Made by a program: the position numbers and the translations under genes
Shown here: in pieces, positions 32,138 through 40,440 of the stretch
How the letters are laid out: the number at the start of each line of letters is the position of its first letter
Position numbering within the stretch: the stretch's first letter is position 1
Assembly: GCF_900099975.1 (NCBI RefSeq)
Contig: NZ_FNEI01000011.1
Coordinates: forward strand, 1-64,000
Source of the DNA: Arthrobacter cupressi
Lineage (GTDB): Bacteria; Actinomycetota; Actinomycetes; Actinomycetales; Micrococcaceae
DNA: 64,000 nt
Direction of reading: 5' to 3'
Notes under the pieces: model-generated
Databases searched by the model: none
Seen by the model: the letters and a program-made list of their open reading frames with translations, nothing else
Told to the model about the DNA's origin: nothing

Positions 32138-32629
32138 ATGGGTGCCAAGGAGGTCCTCGGGAACGTGCCCCTGCCTCCAGGGCAGGTGGCCGGGCTGGCG
32201 GCGGACCTGCTCCTCGCCCGGCTGCGGCCCGCCCGGCTGCCGGGACCCCGTTCGCTCGGCCGTACCGCAGGTGCGGGCCTGCTCCTGGCCGGGTGCGTGA
32301 TCAACCTCCTCTCGCTGGCGGAGCGCCGGCGGCATGAAGGCGAAGGGTTTGACCTGGAACATCCGGGGCGGCTGGTGGTGACCGGGCCCTATACCGTGAG
32401 CCGTAACCCCATGTACGCCGGCTGGTGGCTGATACACCTCGGCACCGGACTGCTCCAAGGTTCCGCGTGGGCGCTGCTCACCACGCCGGCCGCTGCCCTG
32501 GCCGAGCACCGCGGAGTGCTGGCCGAGGAGCGGGCGCTGTCGGAACTGTTCGGCGCGGAATTCGACGCCTACGCGGCGCGGGTTCCGCGCTACTTTTCCC
32601 TGCGGCGGCTGCGGCGGCTGTGGGTGTGA
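32138..32629 (+). CDS. Isoprenylcysteine carboxyl methyltransferase-family protein
   Basis: The 163-residue membrane protein has a hydrophobic segment (TAGAGLLLAGCVINLLSLA) and the ICMT/PEMT signature VVTGPYTVSRNPMYAGWWLIH, followed by a second hydrophobic stretch and a conserved E (AEHRGVLAEERAL). Bacterial members methylate small or lipid substrates of unknown type. ATG 32138 lies 13 bp after the monooxygenase stop; a GTG at 32165 preceded by aaggagg (32147-32153) is a good alternative. It is the last gene of the LuxR-headed run. Confidence 0.75.
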   Translation: MGAKEVLGNVPLPPGQVAGLAADLLLARLRPARLPGPRSLGRTAGAGLLLAGCVINLLSLAERRRHEGEGFDLEHPGRLVVTGPYTVSRNPMYAGWWLIHLGTGLLQGSAWALLTTPAAALAEHRGVLAEERALSELFGAEFDAYAARVPRYFSLRRLRRLWV

Positions 32630-32644
32630 CCGGGCAGGCGGAGA

Positions 32645-33643
32645 TCAGGCCCGCTGCGGTGTCATGGCCACCATGCCTGCGTAGGTGAAGCCGCCGCCGA
32701 ATCCGAACAGCAGCGCCGGCACTCCGGCGGGGATGCGGCCGGCGTGCCACCACTTGCTCAGGCCCAGCGGGACGCTCGCGGCCGAGGTGTTGCCGGACTC
32801 GGTCACGTCGGTCACCACCACCTTGTCGCTGAGGCCCAGGCCCTGCGCGAGAGGTTCGATGATGCGCAGGTTCGCCTGGTGCGCCACCAGCACCTCGATG
32901 TCGTCCAGGGTGAGTCCGGCCCGTTCCACGGCTTCGCGGGCGTGGCCGACGGCGTCGAGCAGGCCCCAGCGCAGCACCTCCCGCCCGTTTTGCGCGAACT
33001 TGCCCTCCGGCGGGCCGATCCGCACCGAATCGGCCATGTCTGTGCGGGATCCCCACACCACCGGCCCGATCCGCGGAGCGTCGGAGGGACCCACGACGGC
33101 GGCCCCGGCGCCGTCCGCGACCAGCACCGCTGTGGTGCGGTCGGTCCAGTCCGTAACGGTGGAGAGCGTTTCGGCGCCGACCGCGATCGCGTGGGTGGCG
33201 GAGCCCGAACGGATGGCCTGGTCGGCAATGCCGAGGGCGTACTCGAAGCCCGAGCAGGCCGTGTTGATCTCAATGACGCCGGGGCCACGGCGGGCCGCTC
33301 CGAGTTCCAAGGCCTGGGCCACCCGGCCGGCGGTGTTCGGAGAACGTTCCTGCGAAGTGGTGGTGGCGACGACCACAAGGTCGATCTGCTCCGGCTCCAG
33401 GCCTGAATCGGCCAGTGCCATGCGGGCCGCATCTGTTGCCAGGGTCGCGACGGTTTCGCCTTCGCCGGCAATGTGCCGCGTGACGATCCCGGTGCGCTGG
33501 CGGATCCATTCGTCGTTGGTGTCCAGGATCGTCTCGAGCTCAAAGTTGTCCATGACGCGGACAGGCTGGGCATGGCCGAGGCCCCGGATCTCGGTTCCGG
33601 CGGGGCCTTGGGGAAGTTGCAGGGCGGGAGGGTGCAGGGTCAT
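32645..33643 (-). CDS. 3-oxoacyl-ACP synthase III-like (FabH family)
   Basis: The 332-residue thiolase-fold enzyme retains all three catalytic residues of FabH: Cys in NTACSGFEYAL, His in LVAHQANLRI and Asn in ESGNTSAAS. FabH condenses an acyl-CoA with malonyl-ACP. No fab, acp or PKS genes are nearby, so it may be a stand-alone ketoacyl synthase with another acyl substrate. Start at 33643 is preceded by aaagga; about 15 unusual N-terminal residues precede the fold. It is convergent with the ICMT gene. Confidence 0.82.
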   Translation of the reverse strand: MTLHPPALQLPQGPAGTEIRGLGHAQPVRVMDNFELETILDTNDEWIRQRTGIVTRHIAGEGETVATLATDAARMALADSGLEPEQIDLVVVATTTSQERSPNTAGRVAQALELGAARRGPGVIEINTACSGFEYALGIADQAIRSGSATHAIAVGAETLSTVTDWTDRTTAVLVADGAGAAVVGPSDAPRIGPVVWGSRTDMADSVRIGPPEGKFAQNGREVLRWGLLDAVGHAREAVERAGLTLDDIEVLVAHQANLRIIEPLAQGLGLSDKVVVTDVTESGNTSAASVPLGLSKWWHAGRIPAGVPALLFGFGGGFTYAGMVAMTPQRA

Positions 33644-33715
33644 CCTGGTCCTTTCAGGTGGGCAGCCCGCAGTTGGGGGTGCGGGGTTGACGGCGGGAAG
33701 ACGGGCGGCTGCGGG

Positions 33716-36700
33716 TCAGGCCGGGGCGAGCGCCTGGTTCAGCGCGGTGCGGATCCGCTTTTCGGAGACCGAGTAGGCCGTGCCGAGTTCGACGGCGAAG
33801 AGGCTCACCCGGAGTTCTTCGAGCATCCAGCGCACCCGGGTTAATTCGCTGCCGGCCCGCCGGCCCGGCAGGAGCGCCGAGACGGCGTCGTCGTAGTCGT
33901 CTTCCAGGGCCTGGACGGCGGCCATGTTCAGGGAGTCCCGCTGTACGTTGTTCGGCAGCTTCTCCAGCCGCTTCTCGATGGCCGCGAGGTAGCGCGGCAG
34001 TTGGCTGAGCTGGGCGTAGCCCGTCTGTGCTACAAAGCCGGGGAAGACGAGTTGTTCCAGCTGGCTCTTGATGTCGTTGAGCGCACTGATCAGGCTCAGG
34101 CTGGTGCTGCCCTTGAGCTGCTTCTCGATGCGCCGGCTGCTGGCGAGGATGCGCTCGACGACGGCGGTCACCGTGAACACGGTGTCGATCAGTTCGGCGC
34201 GCACGGCTTCATACAGGGCGTCGAAGGACGTCCTGTCCCACGGCAGCTCCGCGGGAGTCAGTTTGTCGATCGCGGCGAGGGCGCAGTCGGCGATCAGCGC
34301 GCTGACCGAGCCGTGCGGGTTCTGGCTGAAGGTCAGCTTCTCCGTATTGTTCAGGTGCTCCAGGACGTAGCGGTCCGGCGAAGGCACGCGTAGGGCGAGC
34401 AGGCGGATAACCCCGCCGCGCATGGCGGTTTCCTGCTCTGCCCGGGTTTGGAAGACCCGCAGCGCCACACTCTTGCCTTCGTCCACCAGAGCCGGGAAAC
34501 CGGTCACCTGATGGCCGTTGACCGTCCGGCTGACCTGGCGTTCGATGCTGCCGACGCTCCACTCGGTGAGCCCTGCCTGCTCGGCGATGCCGCCGGCGGG
34601 CTGCGCGGCGCTGGCCGCAGACCGGTCCTTTCCGGACGCCTGAGCTTTTCCGTTGAAGCCGCCCACGGCCGCGGTGCCGCCCGCCTTGCCGCCGGCCGCC
34701 TTCGTGGTGGCGCGCGCCGTCGTCGCCGGGGTCGCCCCGAGGGATTCTGCGATGGCGCGTCGGGTGGCCGGGGCGAGTTCTTCCTGCAGGGCCGCAAGGT
34801 CCTTGCCTTCGCCGAGCACCTTGCCCCGGCTGTCCACCACCTTGAAGCTGACCCGCAGGTGCTGCGGGACGGCAGCCCAGTTCCACGAGCCGGGTGGGAT
34901 GATGTGCCCGCGCAGGCGGCGCAGCACGAGCTCCAGCGACGGTTCGAGCTCGTCCGTGGCGGGGTCGAAGTCCGCCTCCAGGGCAGCGGCCGCCTGCCGG
35001 GCAACGTCAGGGGCCGGCACGAAGTTCTTGCGGACCTGCTTGGGCAGGGACTTGATCAGGGCCGTCAGCAGCTCGACGCGCTGGCCGGGGATCTGCCAGC
35101 GGAAGGCACCGTCGTCGAGCTGGTTGAGGAACAGCACCGGCACTTCGGCGGTGACGCCGTCGGACGGGTTGGGTGCGGAGCCCGGGGCCACGGGATGGAA
35201 CTCATAGCTGAGGGGCAGCTCGAAACCCTTGTGCAGCCAGGTCTTCGGGTACGCCGAATCGTCCAGCTCCGCGGCATCCTCGCTGATCAGCAGCGACTGG
35301 TCGAAGTCCAGGAGAGCGGGATCCTGCTGCCGGGCTTCCTTCCACCACTTGTCGAAGTGCCGCTCGGACACCACGTCCTTGCCGATCCTGGCATCGTAGA
35401 ACTCGAAGAGGGTGTTGTCATCCACCAGGATGTCGCGGCGGCGCATCCGGGTCTCGAGCTCCTCGATCTCATTCAGCAGCGCGCGGTTGCGGTGGAAGAA
35501 CTTGTGGTGGGTGCGCCACTCACCCTCCACCAGGGCGTGCCTGATGAAAAGCTCCCGGGAGAGCTCCGGATCGATGCGCCCGTAGTTGACGCGCCGGTTG
35601 GGGATGACCGGCACGCCGTAGAGGGTGACCTTCTCGTGCGCCATCACGGAGCCGTTGCGGCTGGACCAATGCGGTTCGCTGTAGGTGCGCTTCACCAGGT
35701 CCGGAGCTACCTGCTCTGCCCAGAGCGGATCGAACTTCGCCGCCACCCTGGCCCACAGCCGGCTCGTTTCAACCAGTTCGGCGGCCATCACGAACGCGGG
35801 AGACTTCTTGAACAGGGCCGAGCCCGGGAATATGGCGAAGCGGCTGCCGCGGGCGCCGGCGTATTCTCGCTTGCGTTCGTCCAGCAGGCCGATGTGGCTC
35901 AGCAGCCCGGAGAGCAGGCTGATGTGGATCGCATCGTGCAGGCCCACGGGATCGGCCTCGCGCTTGTTGTCGATGGTGATGCCCAGCGGTTTGGCCAGCT
36001 GCCGGAGCTGCTGGAACAGGTCCTGCCACTCGCGCACCCGCAGGTAATTGATGAACTCGTTGCGGCAGAAGCGGCGGAACTGCGTGGAGGACAGTTCGCG
36101 CTGCTGTTCCTGGAGGTGGTTCCACAGGTTGAGGTAGCCGGTGAAGTCCGAGTTCTCGTCCCGGTAGCGGGCATGCTTTTCGGCGGCCTGCTGCTGCTTG
36201 TCCGTGGGACGCTCCCGCGGATCCTGGATGGTCAGCGCAGCGGCGAGGATCATGACTTCCTTGACGCAGCCGCGCTTACCGGCCTCCACGATCATGCGGC
36301 CGAGCCGCGGGTCCACGGGCAGCTGGGCGAGCTTGTGCCCGACGGCGGTCAGTCCGCCCTGCTGGTCCCTCGCTCCCTGCTGCCGCGCGCCCTGTTGCGG
36401 AGACTTCAGGGCGCCGAGCTCGCGCAGGAGGGTGACGCCGTCGTTGATGGCCCGCGACTCCGGGGGCTCCACGAAGGGGAAGTCCTCGATGTCCTTGGGG
36501 CCGCGGGCCACGCCCATCGCGGTCATCTGCAGGATGACGGCGGCCAGGTTGGTGCGCAGGATCTCCGGGTCGGTGAATTGCGGGCGGGAGTCGTAGTCTT
36601 CTTCCGAGTACAGCCGGATGGCGATGCCTTCGGAGACGCGGCCGCAGCGGCCCGAGCGCTGGTTGGCCGAAGCCTGCGAAACCCGCTCGATCGGCAGGCG

Positions 36701-37711
36701 CTGGACCTTGGTGCGGTGCGAGTAGCGCGAGATGCGGGCCGTGCCGGTGTCCACCACGTACTTGATCCCCGGCACGGTGAGCGAGGTTTCGGCAACGTTG
36801 GTTGCCAGCACGATCCGCCGCTTGCCGCCCGGGTTGAAGACCCGGTGCTGCTCCTGCAGGCTGAGCCGCGCGTAGAGGGGCAGCACCTCCGTGCCGGCGA
36901 GCCGCCGGTTTGCCTGGATCCGGCCGTTCAGGGCCTCGGCGGCGTCGCGGATTTCGCGCTCGCCGGAGAAGAAGATGAGGATGTCACCGGGGGCCTCCTG
37001 GGCGAGCTCGTCGACGGCGTCGCACACCGCGTCCAGCGGGTCGCGGTCTTCCTCGAGTTCGTCGTCGGGGGTTTCGTCGCCCTCCGCCGGGCCGCCGGCC
37101 GGCTGGGAGAGCGGGCGGTAGCGGATCTCCACGGGGTACGTCCGGCCGGACACCTCGATAATCGGCGCGGGGGCGTCGTCGCCGCCGAAGTGCCTGGCGA
37201 AGCGTTCGGGGTCGATCGTGGCGGACGTGATGATGATCTTCAGGTCCGGACGCTGCGGCAGGATCCGCTTGAGGTAGCCGAGGATGAAGTCGATGTTCAG
37301 GCTGCGCTCATGGGCTTCGTCAATGATGATGGTGCTGTACTTGCGCAGCAGCTTGTCCCGCTGGATTTCTGCCAGCAGGATGCCGTCCGTCATGAGCTTG
37401 ATCTTGGTGCTCTTGCTGACCTCGCCGGTGAAGCGGACCTGGAAGCCCACCTCCTGGCCGATCTCGACGCCGAGTTCGAAGGCAATGCGCTCAGCCACGG
37501 TTCGCGCGGCGAGGCGGCGCGGCTGGGTGTGGCCGATCAGCCCCTTGTCGCCGAGCCCCAGCTCAAGGCACATTTTGGGGATCTGGGTGGTCTTACCCGA
37601 ACCGGTCTCGCCCGCGATGATCGTGACCTGGTTCGCGGCGATGGCCGCCATAATGTCCTCGCGGCGCTCGGAGACCGGCAGCTCAGCGGGGTAGGAGATA
37701 TGAAGTGTCAT
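33716..37711 (-). CDS. hrpA: ATP-dependent RNA helicase HrpA (DEAH box)
   Basis: The 1331-residue helicase has the P-loop AGETGSGKTTQ (33-43), DEAHERS (131-137), the helicase C domain with QRSGRCGR, HA2 and OB-fold regions and a DUF3418 C-terminal half. HrpA processes mRNAs and resolves stalled or collided ribosomes. The C-terminal half contains an Ala/Gly-rich insert (about residues 1005-1060, with TTKAAGGKAGGTAAVGG). The ATG at 37711 is chosen by similarity; a TAGACT box ends 11 nt upstream with no Shine-Dalgarno, giving a leader of only a few nt. The stop is 72 bp from the FabH-like start. Confidence 0.92.
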   Translation of the reverse strand: MTLHISYPAELPVSERREDIMAAIAANQVTIIAGETGSGKTTQIPKMCLELGLGDKGLIGHTQPRRLAARTVAERIAFELGVEIGQEVGFQVRFTGEVSKSTKIKLMTDGILLAEIQRDKLLRKYSTIIIDEAHERSLNIDFILGYLKRILPQRPDLKIIITSATIDPERFARHFGGDDAPAPIIEVSGRTYPVEIRYRPLSQPAGGPAEGDETPDDELEEDRDPLDAVCDAVDELAQEAPGDILIFFSGEREIRDAAEALNGRIQANRRLAGTEVLPLYARLSLQEQHRVFNPGGKRRIVLATNVAETSLTVPGIKYVVDTGTARISRYSHRTKVQRLPIERVSQASANQRSGRCGRVSEGIAIRLYSEEDYDSRPQFTDPEILRTNLAAVILQMTAMGVARGPKDIEDFPFVEPPESRAINDGVTLLRELGALKSPQQGARQQGARDQQGGLTAVGHKLAQLPVDPRLGRMIVEAGKRGCVKEVMILAAALTIQDPRERPTDKQQQAAEKHARYRDENSDFTGYLNLWNHLQEQQRELSSTQFRRFCRNEFINYLRVREWQDLFQQLRQLAKPLGITIDNKREADPVGLHDAIHISLLSGLLSHIGLLDERKREYAGARGSRFAIFPGSALFKKSPAFVMAAELVETSRLWARVAAKFDPLWAEQVAPDLVKRTYSEPHWSSRNGSVMAHEKVTLYGVPVIPNRRVNYGRIDPELSRELFIRHALVEGEWRTHHKFFHRNRALLNEIEELETRMRRRDILVDDNTLFEFYDARIGKDVVSERHFDKWWKEARQQDPALLDFDQSLLISEDAAELDDSAYPKTWLHKGFELPLSYEFHPVAPGSAPNPSDGVTAEVPVLFLNQLDDGAFRWQIPGQRVELLTALIKSLPKQVRKNFVPAPDVARQAAAALEADFDPATDELEPSLELVLRRLRGHIIPPGSWNWAAVPQHLRVSFKVVDSRGKVLGEGKDLAALQEELAPATRRAIAESLGATPATTARATTKAAGGKAGGTAAVGGFNGKAQASGKDRSAASAAQPAGGIAEQAGLTEWSVGSIERQVSRTVNGHQVTGFPALVDEGKSVALRVFQTRAEQETAMRGGVIRLLALRVPSPDRYVLEHLNNTEKLTFSQNPHGSVSALIADCALAAIDKLTPAELPWDRTSFDALYEAVRAELIDTVFTVTAVVERILASSRRIEKQLKGSTSLSLISALNDIKSQLEQLVFPGFVAQTGYAQLSQLPRYLAAIEKRLEKLPNNVQRDSLNMAAVQALEDDYDDAVSALLPGRRAGSELTRVRWMLEELRVSLFAVELGTAYSVSEKRIRTALNQALAPA

Positions 37712-37742
37712 GGCTGCAAGCCAGTCTACTGCGGTGCCGGGC

Positions 37743-38720
37743 CTACCGAGGTGCTTGGCCTGCCGCGGTGCCGGCGGACCGGGCCAGGCGACCGGCCAGG
37801 GCCAGGGCGTATTCCTTGAACTCCGGGGGCGAGATGATCTCGAACTCCATGCCCAGCGCCGCAAGGTTCGCGGCGGGCTGCGCCAGGCTGTCCCAGCCGG
37901 CATGCAGCAGCGTGGCTGATCCGCCGTCGTCGCTCAGGGTCGCCAGGTGCGGACCGACGAGTGCGGCCACCTCGCCGATCGGGGCGAACAGGCGCACGAC
38001 GACGTCATAACGGTACGGCGAACGGGTCACCGACTGTTGGACGTAGGCGGCCAGGTCCTCCGCCGGAAGGGCGCGGGGGAGGAACTTCTTGGTGGCTGCG
38101 GGCAGGGAGACGATGCGGTCCGCGCGGAACGTCCGCCAGTCTTCCCGCTCGAGGTCCCAGGCCACCAGGTACCAACGGCGGCCTGTGTCCACCAGCCGAT
38201 AAGGTTCGGCCGTGCGGCGGTCCACCGTGCCGTCAGGTTTGGCGTAGTCGAAGCGGATCAGGCGCCGGTCCGCGATGGCCGAGGACACCACGGTGAGTTG
38301 GTGCGGATCCACCGAGGCCGCGTTGCTGGGCAGCGTGGTCACCGCGGCCTTGAGGGTGGCAAAGCGCGGGCGCAGCCTGGCAGGGAGGACCTGCTCAAGC
38401 TTGGCCAGGGCCCGCACGGAGGCTTCGCCGATGCCCGCGACAGGCCCGGCGGCCACGGAATTCAATCCGAGGGCGACCGCGAGGGCCTCGTTGTCGTCGA
38501 GCAGGAGCGGCGGCAGCTGGGCGCCGGCTCCCAGCTGGTAGCCGCCCGCAATACCGGGCGAGGCGTGGATGGGGTATCCCAGCGTGCGGAGTTTGTCGAT
38601 GTCGCGGCGCACGGTGCGTTCCGTGACGCCCATGCGTCCGGCCAGGGCCGGTCCGGTCCATTCGCGCCGCAGCTGCAACAGCGAGAGCAACTGCAGCAGG
38701 CGGGCGGAGCTTTGGATCAT
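37743..38720 (-). CDS. YafY-type HTH/WYL-domain transcriptional regulator
   Basis: The 325-residue protein has an N-terminal DeoR-type HTH_11 (about 1-60, LAGRMGVTERTVRRDIDKLR) and a C-terminal WYL domain (about 135-220) with RRWYLVAWDLEREDWR. WYL domains sense nucleic acid or nucleotide ligands and often control DNA damage or defence genes; here there is no such target nearby. A TAGGCT box lies 7 nt before the ATG, near the leaderless spacing seen elsewhere. A tandem hairpin repeat lies just upstream. Confidence 0.85.
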   Translation of the reverse strand: MIQSSARLLQLLSLLQLRREWTGPALAGRMGVTERTVRRDIDKLRTLGYPIHASPGIAGGYQLGAGAQLPPLLLDDNEALAVALGLNSVAAGPVAGIGEASVRALAKLEQVLPARLRPRFATLKAAVTTLPSNAASVDPHQLTVVSSAIADRRLIRFDYAKPDGTVDRRTAEPYRLVDTGRRWYLVAWDLEREDWRTFRADRIVSLPAATKKFLPRALPAEDLAAYVQQSVTRSPYRYDVVVRLFAPIGEVAALVGPHLATLSDDGGSATLLHAGWDSLAQPAANLAALGMEFEIISPPEFKEYALALAGRLARSAGTAAGQAPR

Positions 38721-38738
38721 GGACCACAGCCTAGTCCC

Positions 38739-38847
38739 CACCGGCTCCCCGCCCTTCGTGCCTCAGGCGGGGCCCCTCGCCGGTGTGGGCCCACCACCGG
38801 CTCCCCGCCCTTCGTGCCTCAGGCGGGGCCCCTCGCCGGTGTGGGCC
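38739..38847. repeat. Two tandem copies of a 53-bp hairpin unit (56-bp period)
   Basis: The copies 38739-38791 and 38795-38847 are identical. Each contains nested stems, outer caccggc/gccggtg and inner ccccgcc/ggcgggg. They fill the gap between two minus-strand genes, so they may end transcription of the small membrane gene and shield the WYL regulator promoter. Exact identity suggests recent duplication. Confidence 0.85.
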
Positions 38848-38855
38848 GTATTGGG

Positions 38856-39026
38856 TCAGAGCAGGCGCATGGTCCAGTAGGCGCTGCTGGGGAGGTCAAG
38901 GGCGCGCCAGTCGCGTTCGGAGCGGACCGGCGGGATGTGGCCGCGGCCGTCGCGCAGGACTGCCGAGATGGTGGCTGCGATAGCCAGCAGGACGATGATG
39001 ACGATGAGGGCTACGAGAAATTCCAT
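38856..39026 (-). CDS. Small single-span membrane protein
   Basis: The 56-residue protein begins MEFLVALIVIIVLLAIAATI, one transmembrane helix, and continues with a polar tail (LRDGRGHIPPVRSERDW) facing one side. The ggaggc directly before the ATG at 39026 is a Shine-Dalgarno with very short spacing and supports this start over an upstream in-frame ATG at 39098. Function unknown. It is divergent from glxA, with an inverted repeat between. Confidence 0.6.
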   Translation of the reverse strand: MEFLVALIVIIVLLAIAATISAVLRDGRGHIPPVRSERDWRALDLPSSAYWTMRLL

Positions 39027-39061
39027 GCCTCCATCGTCTGCCCGGCCGACTCCAAGAAACA

Positions 39062-39098
39062 GTGGCAGAAACGACCCATTTAGCAAAATTTCTGCCAC
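39062..39098. promoter_or_regulatory. Inverted repeat before the GlxA-type regulator
   Basis: gtggcagaaa (39062-39071) and tttctgccac (39089-39098) are perfect 10-bp inverted copies with a 17-bp spacer, ending 9 bp before the regulator start. AraC-type dimers bind such sites, so autoregulation and control of the divergent small gene are likely. Confidence 0.6.
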
Positions 39099-39107
39099 AC
39101 TGGAGGT

Positions 39108-40076
39108 ATGTTGAAATCAGTGGCAGTCATCGTTGTTCCGGGCTTCTCGATCTTCGAATTCGGCACCGCCTTCGAGGTTTTCGGCATCGACCGCTCCGAG
39201 CGCGAGGGCGGAGTTCCAAAGTTCGACTTCCGGGTGTGCACCCCGCAGCCCGGCGACGTCCCCATGAAGTCCGGCTTGTCGATGCATGTGGGCCTGGGCC
39301 TTGAGGCTGCATCCGACGCTGACCTGGTGATCATGGCTCCCTACGGCCGTGACCTGGACGTACCCGAGGAGGTCCTGGAAACTCTCCGGGCCGCCCATGA
39401 GCGGGGTGCCTGGGTGCTGTCCATCTGCTCCGGTGCCTATGCACTCGCCCGGGCCGGACTGCTCGACGGGCGCCGCTGCACCACCCACTGGCACTATTCC
39501 CAGGACCTGGCCAGCCGCTATCCCCGGGCCCGGGTCGATGAGAACGTCCTCTACGTGCAGGACGGGACCATCATCACCAGCGCGGGCACCGCCTCCGGCA
39601 TCGACGCCTGCCTGCACCTGGTCCGCGTGGAACTGGGTGCAAAGGTGGCCGCGGCGATCGCCCGGGACATGGTGGTGGCACCGCACCGCGACGGCGGCCA
39701 GGCCCAGTTCATCGACCGCCCCATGCCCAGCTGCGGCTCGGCGCCGATGGAAGCCCTGCTCCGCTGGATGGTGGAGAACCTGGACCAGGAGCACAGCATC
39801 GCGGAGCTCGCCGAACGGCTGCACATGTCGCCCAGGACCTTTGCCCGCCGCTTCCGGGCCGAAACCGGCGCCACTCCCGCGGCCTGGCTCAACTCACAAC
39901 GGGTGCTGCGCGCCCAGGAACTGCTGGAAACCAGCGACCTGAACATCGACGAGGTGGCGCGCGAGGCAGGCTTCGGCCATTCCGTGCTGATGCGGCACCA
40001 CTTCGCCAAGGTCCTGGACACCAGCCCGCAGTCCTACCGCCGGGCGTTCCGCGGCCAGCTGGCCGAAGTTGGGTAG
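39108..40076 (+). CDS. GlxA-type transcriptional regulator (DJ-1/PfpI + AraC HTH)
   Basis: The 322-residue protein has an N-terminal DJ-1/PfpI domain (about 1-180, with the nucleophile-elbow motif VLSICSGAYALA) and a C-terminal AraC DNA-binding domain (about 215-318, HMSPRTFARRFRAETGATPA). The PfpI part in this family is a ligand sensor, not a proven peptidase. It has a good ggaggt ribosome site 3 nt before ATG. The regulated genes are not clear; the inverted repeat upstream suggests autoregulation. Confidence 0.86.
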   Translation: MLKSVAVIVVPGFSIFEFGTAFEVFGIDRSEREGGVPKFDFRVCTPQPGDVPMKSGLSMHVGLGLEAASDADLVIMAPYGRDLDVPEEVLETLRAAHERGAWVLSICSGAYALARAGLLDGRRCTTHWHYSQDLASRYPRARVDENVLYVQDGTIITSAGTASGIDACLHLVRVELGAKVAAAIARDMVVAPHRDGGQAQFIDRPMPSCGSAPMEALLRWMVENLDQEHSIAELAERLHMSPRTFARRFRAETGATPAAWLNSQRVLRAQELLETSDLNIDEVAREAGFGHSVLMRHHFAKVLDTSPQSYRRAFRGQLAEVG

Positions 40077-40092
40077 CACGGGAGCCGGATAG

Positions 40093-40383
40093 CTAGCGCG
40101 TTCCGCGGCTTTCGGAACCCTCGGCCTTGGCGAACTCCACCAGCTCTTCCCAGGGGCCGGTGACCTCCCGGTCCGGCAGGGTGGCCCGGCGCTGCCCTGC
40201 CCGAATGGAATACATGAACCGGTCAGGCTGGTTGGCCGTGCGGGACAGCGCCTTGGCTTCATCCCAGGGGCAGGCCTCGACGAGCGGCATCCAGCGCTCC
40301 TTGTCGTCCGCCGACACGGCATTGACGCTCCAGACACGCGTCATTGCAGCGATGCCTCCGCTGCGACGGACAGTGATTTTCAT
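40093..40383 (-). CDS. Emfourin-like inhibitor of the neighbouring M4 protease
   Basis: The 96-residue protein begins MKITVRRSGGIAAMTRVWSV and has a conserved Trp (ERWMPLVE) and PDRFMYSI region. This N-terminal RSGG pattern is that of emfourin, the inhibitor encoded beside protealysin-type peptidases. It is on the same strand, 57 bp after the M4 gene stop, so the pair is probably one operon in which the inhibitor keeps the cytoplasmic protease in check. gagg lies just before its ATG. Confidence 0.75.
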   Translation of the reverse strand: MKITVRRSGGIAAMTRVWSVNAVSADDKERWMPLVEACPWDEAKALSRTANQPDRFMYSIRAGQRRATLPDREVTGPWEELVEFAKAEGSESRGTR

Positions 40384-40440
40384 GCCTCACCGATCTTCGT
40401 GCCGCCCCGGATAGGGATCCACCGGCGGCCGGCGCTGGAG

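Noticed and set aside
34448..37819. A 1123-codon open frame on the plus strand
   Set aside because: It is the antisense shadow of hrpA, with no recognisable motif or ribosome site.
37712..37903. N-terminal extension of HrpA by 64 residues
   Set aside because: The extension is Arg/Ser/Pro-rich shadow sequence of the WYL gene end; similarity begins at the ATG at 37711.
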